DNA from: an uncultured bacterium
GTDB lineage: Bacteria; Myxococcota_A; Polyangia; Polyangiales; Houyiibacteriaceae
Length of the DNA stretch: 37,426 nt
Direction: 5' to 3'
NCBI GenBank assembly: GCA_938024995.1
Contig: CALJDU010000039.1
Location: forward strand, 1-37,426
Part shown: positions 25,965-34,698 of the stretch, piece after piece
How the letters are laid out: every line of letters begins with the position of its first letter
Numbering within the stretch: position 1 is the first letter of the stretch
Notes under the pieces: generated by a model
Seen by the model: the letters and a program-made list of their open reading frames with translations, nothing else
Told to the model about the DNA's origin: nothing
Databases searched by the model: none
Translations under genes and position numbers: made by a program

Positions 25965-27623
25965 ATGCGCTTTTGGCTGTGTATTCTTCTGTTCGTGAGT
26001 TCCCTTGGATGCGGCGAGACGCATTCCAACGAGGTGGACTCGGCGCTCCCCGACACCGCAGCGGACACCACTGCGCCCGATGCGCACGAGACCGATGGAG
26101 GAGACACCGGGCCGATGCGACCAGCGTGTCCCGCGGCGGGTTGCATCAGCACGTTCTCCTCTCCGCTCGGATTAATGCCGCGCGTTCAGCTCGAGAACCT
26201 TAGCGAGGTCGCGTTTGGAAGGCGCGTCTCCTTCGAAGCCGTGGTGAGCGATCGAGGGGGTCCCTTCTCTTCCGGCGGCGCAGTGTCCGCAGCGGTTCTC
26301 GAGTCCATGCTCTCCGCCACTGGGAGCCTCGTCGATAGCGCGTGTGGGGACGGATGTGATCTCGCCGAGGTCACGCGCATCGTCACGGTTCTCTTTCGGC
26401 GACCGCTCACCGAAGAAGAGCAGACCGCGATGGCGGCGTCGGTCGCGAGCGGCTCGACGGGAGGGAGCGCGGTGCTCTACGCAGCGTTGCTCTCGCCAGA
26501 CTTCTTACTCAACGTCGACGTTGCGGATCTCGGCGAGGGGACGCATGCGATAGCCGCGGACGCGATCTCAGCGCGCATCTCGCTCGCGCTCACCGATCGC
26601 TACACCTCCTCCGTCGCGCTCGTCGATGTCTCCGCGCGTCGCGCCTACGCCCGAGAGCTCCTGACCATGGGCGCCTCCGCGACGTCAATCGCTCGCTTTC
26701 ACCGTGAGTGGCTCGGCATTCAAGAGGTCGACGCGGATCTGCGACGCGAGACGGAGCTCTTTGTCGAGCATGTCTACGATGAAGAGGGAACGCTCAATGA
26801 TCTGCTCGGCTCTCGATACACCTTCGCGAACCCCGCGGTCGCGGCGCGCTACGGAGAGACGTCATCAGGAGACGACTTTGCGCGCCTCCCGCTCGGCGAT
26901 CAGTACGCGAGCCTCCTGACCCACGGCAGCTTCTTAACGCGGTGGAGGTCGCCGATCATCCGCGGGGTCGTGCTCCGCTCGCGCTTCCTTTGCGATGAGG
27001 TCCCGCCGCCGCCTGCGGGGATTGAGGTCGATCCGCTCCCCGAGCCCGACCCCGGAGCGACGCGGCGCGAGCGTACAGAAGCAGCGACCGCGGATCCCGT
27101 CTGCCAGAGCTGCCACACGTCCATCGACGACCTCGGCTTCTCGTTGGAGTCGTTCGACGAGGAAGGGAGCTTCCGCGTGATGGACGGAGCGAGCGACGTA
27201 GACGACTCGTTTGTCGTGCGATGCGGCGGGAGCGAGAGCGTAACCGGAGCCGGCGCGCCGGAGCTCGCGAGTTGGCTGGGCGAGAGCGAAAAGGTCCGCG
27301 CTTGCTACGCCCGTCAATGGATGCGCTTCATAACAGGTGCCGACTCGACGGTGTGCAGCGCGCAGCAGACGTTCCAAGACGGCGGCGACCTTCGGCGCTT
27401 GTTGATCGACCTCGTGTCAAGCGACGCGTTTGCTGAGGTTCGGGGCCCGCGCCTGGCGAGCTTCGCCTTCCCGGTTGTGAGCGCGGGGCCGCTCGCGGAT
27501 GGTCTCGACGCGGTGATCGCGCGCACCGGCCTCTCGGTTGAGAACGACGCGGCGAGGGCCACGCTGGAGCAACATCGCGATGCTGCGCGTGCGATCCGCG
27601 AACGCCTCGTCGTCGCGCCGTAG
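25965..27623 (+). CDS. DUF1592/DUF1588/DUF1585-type lipoprotein
   Basis: This is a 552-residue predicted lipoprotein. The signal MRFWLCILLFVSSLGC is followed by a tether rich in Asp, Pro and Thr (ALPDTAADTTAPDAHETD). Landmarks read in the order usual for planctomycete/myxobacterial DUF1592-1588-1585 proteins: ARISLALTDRY, FHREWLGIQEVD, then YTFANPAVAARYG, RSPIIRGVVLRSRFLCDEVPPPP, CQSCHTSIDDLGFSLESFD and a C-terminal RRLLIDLVSSDAF. The CQSCH segment around residue 380 is a c-type-haem-like CxxCH, typical of DUF1588, though haem attachment is not established in the family. TGAGG about 5 bases before ATG 25965 supports the start. The gene is monocistronic and convergent with the HD protein at 27652. 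Confidence 0.9.
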   Translation: MRFWLCILLFVSSLGCGETHSNEVDSALPDTAADTTAPDAHETDGGDTGPMRPACPAAGCISTFSSPLGLMPRVQLENLSEVAFGRRVSFEAVVSDRGGPFSSGGAVSAAVLESMLSATGSLVDSACGDGCDLAEVTRIVTVLFRRPLTEEEQTAMAASVASGSTGGSAVLYAALLSPDFLLNVDVADLGEGTHAIAADAISARISLALTDRYTSSVALVDVSARRAYARELLTMGASATSIARFHREWLGIQEVDADLRRETELFVEHVYDEEGTLNDLLGSRYTFANPAVAARYGETSSGDDFARLPLGDQYASLLTHGSFLTRWRSPIIRGVVLRSRFLCDEVPPPPAGIEVDPLPEPDPGATRRERTEAATADPVCQSCHTSIDDLGFSLESFDEEGSFRVMDGASDVDDSFVVRCGGSESVTGAGAPELASWLGESEKVRACYARQWMRFITGADSTVCSAQQTFQDGGDLRRLLIDLVSSDAFAEVRGPRLASFAFPVVSAGPLADGLDAVIARTGLSVENDAARATLEQHRDAARAIRERLVVAP

Positions 27624-27651
27624 CCTCGCCGACCACGACGAGTCGCCGCGT

Positions 27652-28251
27652 TCAGTTCGGAAGCGGAACGTTCGCGCGCTGGTGCATCTTCTTGATGGCG
27701 TGCTCGAGCTCGTCGAGGATCGGGTGCTCGAAGCCCTCCCGAAGCGCGGCGAGCGCGGACCGGTAGTACCAAAGCGTCTGTTCTTTGGTGCCGGTGAAGC
27801 GATCGAAGATCGCGTCGCCCATGCGACCTTGATCACGAACGATCGAGCGCGCGTTGTGTAGCTTGTCCGCCGCGCTGATCAGCTTCACGTCGGCGGCCTT
27901 CTTCGTGAGGAGCGCGAGGTAGGCGACCTTGCGCTCTTTCCACGGCGGCTTAGGTCGAACGACCGTATCGCTCAGCGCGACCACCAAGGTGGCGACGCGT
28001 TCGCCGAACTTCTCCGCCAGCTCGGCTTCGCTCGTCCCGTCGATGTCCTCCAGATAGTCGTGCAGCACCGCCGCGATCATCTGGTCCTCGTCTCCACCGT
28101 GTTCGCCCACGCTTACCATGACCTGGAGCAAGTGCGTCATGTAGGGGACGCCAGAGCCCTTGCGCTCTTCATGCCGAAAGGCGTCGAGCGCGAGGGCGAC
28201 GGCGCGGTCGAGGCGCTCGGAGTACATCGGCGCGTCTGTCTTCTTGCCCAT
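27652..28251 (-). CDS. HD-domain protein, likely small alarmone hydrolase
   Basis: This 199-residue cytoplasmic metal-dependent phosphohydrolase resembles the hydrolase half of RelA/SpoT proteins (MESH1/SAH type). GVPYMTHLLQV gives His40, AAVLHDYLED gives His64-Asp65, and SAADKLHNARSI near 126-137 supplies the downstream Asp and KLHN motif that binds the nucleotide. RHEERKGSGVPYMTH is close to the SpoT signature. No synthetase domain is present, so hydrolysis of (p)ppGpp or a similar nucleotide is the expected reaction. ATG 28251 has GGAGAGA 4 bases upstream, beginning within or just after the TAG stop of the NtrC-type gene, only 8 bases away. The two are therefore almost certainly an operon with the regulator first. 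Confidence 0.88.
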   Translation of the reverse strand: MGKKTDAPMYSERLDRAVALALDAFRHEERKGSGVPYMTHLLQVMVSVGEHGGDEDQMIAAVLHDYLEDIDGTSEAELAEKFGERVATLVVALSDTVVRPKPPWKERKVAYLALLTKKAADVKLISAADKLHNARSIVRDQGRMGDAIFDRFTGTKEQTLWYYRSALAALREGFEHPILDELEHAIKKMHQRANVPLPN

Positions 28252-28259
28252 CGTCTCTC

Positions 28260-29666
<1,407 letters not shown>

Positions 29667-29798
29667 CGGTGAGGAGCGTACTCAAGCGAAGAACAAGAGC
29701 GGTGAAGAAGTCGTTGGGCCCAAGAGGCGTAGAGGGATCGGGACGCATCCCGCTGCACATCGTCATTACGTGCAAAGTTGCTCCCTGATGGTAATGAT
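29667..29798. promoter_or_regulatory. Divergent region upstream of the NtrC-type and Cys-repeat genes
   Basis: It contains a perfect 10-bp palindrome TTGGGCCCAA (29714-29723), a stem-loop CGGGA-CGCA-TCCCG (29739-29752), and TGCAC/GTGCA arms around 29754-29775. These are candidates for operators of the divergent pair. The right end is clearly less GC-rich than the surroundings. No convincing -35/-10 or -24/-12 promoter is visible. Confidence 0.35.
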
Positions 29799-32261
29799 GT
29801 GTTGGTGCCCCACCGCACTATACTGTTCGCGCTTGTGTTCTTCGTATTGGGTGGATGTGGAAAACATGAACCACTATTGGTGGTTGAGGTGCGAACCGAC
29901 TTTGTCCCGGGGGTGGAGTTCACAAGCGCCGAGACCGTCATTCATTTGACGAGCGGGAGTATCCGACAAGTACACGAAGTCGCCCAAGGGGATGATGCGA
30001 TTGCGGGCATTCGCATCGCGGAGGAGCGGGTTCCGGTGGGTCGCTGGAACGTGGAGGTCGAGCTTCTGCGGAACGGTGCGTGGGTGGCGACGCGACGATT
30101 GGTGGTGGACGTTTCGCGTCGAACGGGCGCCGTGGTCGCCTTTACGCGGAACTGTCTTGGGATCGTGTGTCCCGATGAGACCGATGATCCGACCGCGACA
30201 GAGTGCGTCGACGCGCAATGCGTTCGACCCGATTGCGACGGCGTCGACTGTGACGGATTCACGGGATGTGGAGACGTGCGTGACTGCCCCGCTCCGGCCG
30301 CGGAGTGCGCCAGCGCAGCGTGCATCGAGAGCATCTGTTTCGCGAGCGCGGATCCCATCGGCTGCGGTCCTGGTTTCTATTGCGATCCGGAGAGCGGCTG
30401 CCAGGTCGCGCCGATGTCGGATGGCGGCGTCGACGCGGGCGGTGACGCATCGATCGATTCGGGATGTTTTGAAGGCGGGCGTTGCGCGCCCGATGCGGTC
30501 TGCATGAACGGCGCGGTCGATTGTGCGCTCGGGACCCCGGCGTGCGTCGCGACGACCCCCGAGGCCGCCGGTACGGTTTGCGGAAACGCTCCGGATGGTG
30601 AGTGCGACCAACAGGACGTATGTGACGGGGCAGGGGGGTGTGAAGCGCGTCGTGCACCGGACGGGACGCGTTGCTCGGTTGGGGTCTGCGTCTCCGGCGC
30701 GTGCGTTGAGTGCAGCGAAGGCGTCGCGTGCAGCACCGGGAACCCATGCGAAACGGCGATCATTGTTTGCAACGCCGACGGGACGTCGCGCTGCGTCGCG
30801 ACCGGAGCGGCTGAGCCGGGGACCGTCTGTCGCGAGATGACGGGGCCCTGTGATCTCCCGGAGGTGTGCGAAGGCACGACCTGTCCTGACGACGCCGTCA
30901 TGCCGGTCGGGACCGTTTGCGCGGCGAGCTCGGGCGCGCCTTGCGATGCACCTGACCGCTGCGACGGAACCTCGAAGACCTGCGCTGTGGCGTTCGCGCC
31001 GGCGACGACCGAGTGCCGAGCGGCAGCGGGTGAGTGTGACGCGGTCGAGTTCTGTAGCGGAACGAGCGAGACCTGCGCCGCGGACCTCAAGCGTGGCGCC
31101 GGCGAGAGCTGCCGTGCCTCAACGGGCGTTTGCGACGTGGAAGAGCTCTGCGACGGAGCCTCCGACGCGTGTCCCGATGATGCCGCGACGCCGTTCGGGA
31201 CGAGCTGCGCGGTCGGCAGCGTCTGCGACGGACTTGGGGTCTGTACCGACTTCGAGTGCGGGAGCGCGTGCTCGACTGGAAACATTTGCGAGCGAGGCGA
31301 GATCGATTGCTCCGCGTCGCCTCCCGTTTGCCGCGCGGTCGGGTTTCAGCCTGCGACCACGGAGTGTCGCCCTTCCGCAGGATCGTGCGACAAGCCAGAG
31401 CGATGCAGTGGTTCCTCCGCGGTGTGCCCGCCCGACCAATTCGCGGCGCCCTCGCAGGTGTGTCGTCCATCCGTCGGAGACTGCGACGTGACGGAGACAT
31501 GCACGGGAACCGCCTCGGCCTGCCCGACTGACAACTTCGCGACGGGCATGACGTGTCGCGCGTCGGTCGGTTCGTGTGACGTCGCGGAGACCTGCAGCGG
31601 CGCGAGCCCAGACTGTCCGGCCGATGGCGTAGCGATGTTCGGGACGACCTGTCGCGCGCGGGCGGGCCTCTGCGATTTGACCGAGGTCTGCGATGGTTCT
31701 TCCTCGCTCTGCCCAAGCGATCGCGTTCTCGACGCGAGCACCGTCTGTCGTCCCGCGGCTGGCGATTGCGACCAACCCGACCGCTGTGACGGAACCACCG
31801 CGGACTGTCCGTCTGACCGCTTCTTGCCGTCCACCGAGATGTGCCGACGCGCGGCCGGTCCATGTGACGTTGCGGAGTTCTGTAGCGGGACGAACCGCGA
31901 TTGTGGCGTGGACGCGTTCCTGGGCGCGAGCACGACCTGCCGACCCGCCGCGGGGGGCTGCGATGTCGCGGAGACGTGCGGTGGCTCAGCGAGCTGTCCG
32001 CCCGACCGTGTGAAGGACCCGGGAGTGGTCTGTCGCGCCGCAGACGGGACGTGCGACCCGGCGGAATCCTGTGACGGCGTGAGCTCGACCTGTCCGACCA
32101 ACGTCTTTTCGACGCCCGGAACACCTTGTGACGCGGGCGGCTGCTGGGTCGCCCAGTGCCAAGAGGGCGGCTCTTGCGAGGTGACCGGTCACTCGTGCGG
32201 CGCGGGTCGCATCTGCTGCGACGTCGGTAGCTGCATTCCGATTACCGGCCTCTGTCCGTAA
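29799..32261 (+). CDS. Lipoprotein with twelve disintegrin-like Cys repeats
   Basis: This protein has about 820 residues and is predicted to be anchored outside the cell. The signal RTILFALVFFVLGGCGK carries a lipobox, followed by an N-terminal beta domain (about 25-120) and several Cys-rich segments. From about 344 to 776 (DNA 30828-32126) there are 12 units of roughly 30 residues of the form CRxxxGxCDxxExCxGxSxxCPxDxF. This closely resembles the ADAM/snake-venom disintegrin loop region (CDLPEYCNGTSxxCPxD). The C-terminus is also Cys-rich (CGAGRICCDVGSC). Extensive disulfides and a rod-like binding surface are inferred; adhesion to other cells or prey is possible but unproven. The start is uncertain: GTG 29799 is chosen, with GTG 29805 and TTG 29778 as alternatives. 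The 5' end is less GC-rich than the repeats. Confidence 0.85.
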   Translation: MLVPHRTILFALVFFVLGGCGKHEPLLVVEVRTDFVPGVEFTSAETVIHLTSGSIRQVHEVAQGDDAIAGIRIAEERVPVGRWNVEVELLRNGAWVATRRLVVDVSRRTGAVVAFTRNCLGIVCPDETDDPTATECVDAQCVRPDCDGVDCDGFTGCGDVRDCPAPAAECASAACIESICFASADPIGCGPGFYCDPESGCQVAPMSDGGVDAGGDASIDSGCFEGGRCAPDAVCMNGAVDCALGTPACVATTPEAAGTVCGNAPDGECDQQDVCDGAGGCEARRAPDGTRCSVGVCVSGACVECSEGVACSTGNPCETAIIVCNADGTSRCVATGAAEPGTVCREMTGPCDLPEVCEGTTCPDDAVMPVGTVCAASSGAPCDAPDRCDGTSKTCAVAFAPATTECRAAAGECDAVEFCSGTSETCAADLKRGAGESCRASTGVCDVEELCDGASDACPDDAATPFGTSCAVGSVCDGLGVCTDFECGSACSTGNICERGEIDCSASPPVCRAVGFQPATTECRPSAGSCDKPERCSGSSAVCPPDQFAAPSQVCRPSVGDCDVTETCTGTASACPTDNFATGMTCRASVGSCDVAETCSGASPDCPADGVAMFGTTCRARAGLCDLTEVCDGSSSLCPSDRVLDASTVCRPAAGDCDQPDRCDGTTADCPSDRFLPSTEMCRRAAGPCDVAEFCSGTNRDCGVDAFLGASTTCRPAAGGCDVAETCGGSASCPPDRVKDPGVVCRAADGTCDPAESCDGVSSTCPTNVFSTPGTPCDAGGCWVAQCQEGGSCEVTGHSCGAGRICCDVGSCIPITGLCP
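30828..32126 (+). repeat. Twelve divergent disintegrin-like units (coding)
   Basis: The twelve units begin CREMTG, CAASSG, CRAAAG, CRASTG, CRPSAG, CRPSVG, CRASVG, CRARAG, CRPAAG, CRRAAG, CRPAAG and CRAADG. An insert of about 50 residues (AVGSVCDGLGVCTDFECG...) lies between the fourth and fifth. Units are 30-33 residues long with six conserved Cys positions in most. DNA identity between units is modest, so this is an old protein-level repeat rather than a recent DNA expansion. Confidence 0.85.
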
Positions 32262-32270
32262 ACGGCTCGC

Positions 32271-33029
32271 TCACCACACGTACGGAACGATCGCGCGACG
32301 CTCGCGTGGGTAGTCCTCGAACTTCTCCTGGTACCACTTGTGGTGCGAGACCGCGCGCGGGGCGAGGTTCGCGAACGTGAAGAACGCAAAGGCGGCGCCG
32401 GGCACGACCCACGACGCGAGCGCGTATCCGATCCACTCAACGATCTCGCCGAAGTAATTCGGGCTCGAGATGAAGCGGTACATTCCGCCCCGCGGGATCT
32501 TGTAGCCCGACTCGCCGGGGGCGCGGAGGTTGCGGAGGATGTGGTCGCTCTGGTGATTAATGAACCAGCCGATGAAGAAGACCGCGATGCCGGCGATGAA
32601 GCGGGGGTCGCTCAACCAGCTCATCGTGAGGTGCGCGCCGAGCACGGTGACGCCGTAGCCGTTGATCGCGCCGTTCGCGATGTTGAACAGGAAGGCCATC
32701 GCGACCGTGAAGACGGGCTTGCGTTTCCCGCTCCCGCGCATCCGGAACGGGAAGATGAACGAGCGGTACACGTAGTGGAGCTGCCAGAGCCCGAAGAAGA
32801 TGAGCGGGACCAGATCGCCGCTTCGCTCGTGCTGAAAGAAGACGAGCGCGAAGCAGATCGGCGACGGCGCCTCCATCAAGACCCAGGCGAGCTTCGCGGG
32901 GATCGTGGGGCCCCAGCCTTTTCGGAAGTGCCGCCCGTACGGAGCGGTGATGAAGAAGAGGATCGGAAAGGTGATCGCGCCGAAGCCCACGATGAACCAC
33001 AGGGCGTATTGGTACTGCGTCTCCGTCAT
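32271..33029 (-). CDS. Steroid 5-alpha-reductase family membrane protein
   Basis: This 252-residue polytopic membrane enzyme has about six hydrophobic segments. The C-terminal signature of the 3-oxo-5-alpha-steroid 4-dehydrogenase family is very clear: NHQSDHILRNLR, YKIPRGGMYRFISSPNYFGE, EWIGYALAS and the ending SHHKWYQEKFEDYPRERRAI. These residues bind NADPH and the enone substrate in characterised members, which saturate a C=C bond next to a carbonyl in sterols or related lipids. Some myxobacteria make sterols, so a sterol or polyprenoid substrate is plausible but unproven. The ATG at 33029 is forced: the two upstream in-frame ATGs in the tandem repeat are each closed by a TAG. It may be cotranscribed with DUF952 (62-base gap). 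Confidence 0.93.
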   Translation of the reverse strand: MTETQYQYALWFIVGFGAITFPILFFITAPYGRHFRKGWGPTIPAKLAWVLMEAPSPICFALVFFQHERSGDLVPLIFFGLWQLHYVYRSFIFPFRMRGSGKRKPVFTVAMAFLFNIANGAINGYGVTVLGAHLTMSWLSDPRFIAGIAVFFIGWFINHQSDHILRNLRAPGESGYKIPRGGMYRFISSPNYFGEIVEWIGYALASWVVPGAAFAFFTFANLAPRAVSHHKWYQEKFEDYPRERRAIVPYVW

Positions 33030-33067
33030 CTACCGCGTCTCCATCATCTACCGCGTCTCCACCATCT
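33014..33067 (-). repeat. 18-bp tandem triplication across a start codon
   Basis: Read on the minus strand, AGATGGTGGAGACGCGGT, AGATGATGGAGACGCGGT and AGATGACGGAGACGCAGT stand head to tail. The third copy is the true start of the steroid-reductase gene. Each copy carries an ATG and a GGAG. Confidence 0.97.
33030..33065 (-). promoter_or_regulatory. Two five-codon leader minicistrons (MVETR, MMETR)
   Basis: On the minus strand 33065-33048 reads ATG GTG GAG ACG CGG TAG and 33047-33030 reads ATG ATG GAG ACG CGG TAG. The main gene starts immediately at 33029 with ATG ACG GAG ACG CAG TAC. The best Shine-Dalgarno (AGAGGTGA, 33080-33073) is 7 bases before the first minicistron, and GGAG inside each unit lies 9 bases before the next ATG. 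This arrangement suggests translation in steps by reinitiation. Function is inferred from the layout only. Confidence 0.6.
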
Positions 33068-33091
33068 CTGTGTCACCTCTTCGCCAGCCTA

Positions 33092-33451
33092 TTACAGCGC
33101 GTCGGGGATCTGGGACGGGAACACGTGCGCGCCGTTCTCGAGCGGGAGCGGCGCGACCCAGAGCGCGGCGTCGAGCGGGAGGACCCCATAGAGATGCGGA
33201 AAGAGCGCGCCGCCTCGCGAGGGCTCGAAGACAAGGGCGCTCCCCAGCGCGCTGACGCTCACCGCGACCAACACCAGATCGGCTTGTCCCGCGAAGTGCT
33301 TGGCGGCGGTTTCGCGTGCCTGCGCGCCGGTCGAAAAGTGGATGAAGCCGTCCTTGTGATCGACCGCGGAGCCCTCGAAGACCCCGCGCTCTTCTGCGAC
33401 GGTCCATTCGGCGACCGAGCAAATCTTGTAGACCTCGTCTTCCGTGCTCAT
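33092..33451 (-). CDS. DUF952 family protein
   Basis: This 119-residue cytoplasmic protein matches DUF952: VYKICSVAEWTVAEERGVFEG, HKDGFIHFSTGAQARETAAKHF, QADLVLVAVSVSALG, FPHLYGVLPLDAALWVAPLP. The GFIHFS motif and the LYG segment are the usual conserved parts. The fold is related to ADP-ribosyltransferase-like proteins according to family descriptions, but no activity is established. GAAGAGG just before ATG 33451 supports the start. It lies between the Cys-repeat gene and the steroid-reductase gene on the same strand, with gaps of 76 and 62 bases, so a three-gene operon is possible. Confidence 0.92.
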   Translation of the reverse strand: MSTEDEVYKICSVAEWTVAEERGVFEGSAVDHKDGFIHFSTGAQARETAAKHFAGQADLVLVAVSVSALGSALVFEPSRGGALFPHLYGVLPLDAALWVAPLPLENGAHVFPSQIPDAL

Positions 33452-33527
33452 GCCTCTTCGTTACCACACCGAGCGCGGGAAAGCGGTTACGCCCGCGCTC
33501 CATCACGAGTGAGAGTGAGACGCGGCG

Positions 33528-34607
33528 CTACTCTCTCATCGAGACGCGCCGGCGTCGCGGGCGCGAGGTCGTCGAGCTCATCGTCGAGGTCATCGTCGAG
33601 GTCATCGAGCTCATCGAGCTCATCGAGCTTCCCGACCCAAGGCCTCCGAGCCCGAGTCCGCCAATGCCGAGTCCGCCGCTCCCGCGTTGGAGCCCGCCTC
33701 CCAGCTGTGCTCCGCCCCAGAGATCAGATCCGCCAAGATGTGCTCCGCCAAACCCGGTCCCTCCGAGAGCACCATCCGCGGAAGACGCGAGACATTGAAA
33801 GCGTCCCGAGAACTGTACTCGGCTGCAGCGCTGATCGGCGTCGCATGCACGAAGGCACGCACGTGCGTCGCGCGGTCCACAGTACGTCCCCGCAGATGAA
33901 CCCATCGCGCCGCCCGGTCCACTCGTGAGGAGAGCGCAGTGACCCTTCTGACGACACTCTTCGGACTGCGCGCACTCTTCTTCTTTCGTCGCGGCGCATC
34001 GGTTACGCACCAACGTACATTCCCCGGCTGCCCGGCATCGCGTGCTCGCGCGACAGGACGCGTTGGTCGCGATGCACCGGTCACCGTCTTGGACGCACAT
34101 CCCGGCTCGTGCGCATCGCGTACTGCCCGCGCACTCCGAAGAGCTCCCGACGACGCAACGTCCGTTCCGGGGCGTGCAGCGCCCGGCCGCGCTACAGCCG
34201 TTTGAAGCACGGCAGTCTGAGGCCGACCGCGCGACGCACCGACCGTTCTCTTCTGTGCACGTCCCGTCTTCCGGGCAGCCTTCGCTGGCGCGCGCGCAGT
34301 CCGCGTCTCCCCCGATCACGCACTCTCCGTCGCGGAAGGAACAGTAGCCATTGAGTTCACACGACATGGTCTGCGCACAGTCCTCTCGTGAGCCGATCAC
34401 GCAGACGCCTCGCCGCGCGGTGCAGCGTCCACCGCTCTCGCATCCAAACGACGACCGGCAGTCAGCATCACTCGCCGCGACCCAGCGCGAGCCGCGTTGC
34501 GTGCAGCGCCCTTCGGTCTCGCACGCGGACTCGCCTTCCTGTGCTGTGACGCCAAGGGCGAGCCAGACCGAACCCAAGGAAAGAAAGACGACAAGCGCGC
34601 GGCGCAT
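33528..34607 (-). CDS. Secreted Cys-repeat protein with Gly-rich and Ser/Met/Thr tail
   Basis: This is a 359-residue exported protein: MRRALVVFLSLGSVWLALGVTAQ is a signal peptide. Then come seven to eight units of about 26 residues of the pattern CxxxGxCTxxxGRCVxxSxxDCRxS, for example GCESGGRCTARRGVCVIGS. The first unit has Trp in place of one Cys. A further Cys-rich segment (YCGPRDARACLRACDADQRC) follows, then a Gly-rich stretch (GGTGFGGAHLGGSDLWGGAQ and GGLGIGGLGLGGLGSG), a run of SSM/TST triplets and a basic end (RPRRRR). The low-complexity tail suggests a surface-associated or matrix protein. ATG 34607 is chosen; the open frame to 34700 would run into the divergent molybdoenzyme start. 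No family name is known to me. Confidence 0.75.
   Translation of the reverse strand: MRRALVVFLSLGSVWLALGVTAQEGESACETEGRCTQRGSRWVAASDADCRSSFGCESGGRCTARRGVCVIGSREDCAQTMSCELNGYCSFRDGECVIGGDADCARASEGCPEDGTCTEENGRCVARSASDCRASNGCSAAGRCTPRNGRCVVGSSSECAGSTRCARAGMCVQDGDRCIATNASCRASTRCRAAGECTLVRNRCAATKEEECAQSEECRQKGHCALLTSGPGGAMGSSAGTYCGPRDARACLRACDADQRCSRVQFSGRFQCLASSADGALGGTGFGGAHLGGSDLWGGAQLGGGLQRGSGGLGIGGLGLGGLGSGSSMSSMSSMTSTMTSTMSSTTSRPRRRRVSMRE
33566..33628 (-). repeat. 9-bp-based coding repeat in the protein tail
   Basis: GTCATCGAG and CTCATCGAG units alternate about seven times and encode the SSM/TSTM tail of the Cys-repeat protein. All length changes seen are multiples of three bases. The short, near-identical units make length variation likely. 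Confidence 0.85.
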
Positions 34608-34698
34608 CCGCGACCGTAACAGCCGGGTGCGGGGGGCAGCAACGTGTCCGGGTTTCGCTCGATTCCGAACGTGGTCGGGCATGAGGTAGCCTCGCGCC

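Noticed and set aside
24507..26087. 526-residue minus-strand frame
   Set aside because: Antisense to the carotenoid oxygenase, whose four iron-binding histidines leave no doubt about the coding strand.
30377..32124. Minus-strand frames opposite the Cys-repeat protein
   Set aside because: Their apparent repeats mirror the disintegrin-like repeats on the plus strand; no signal peptide or family match.
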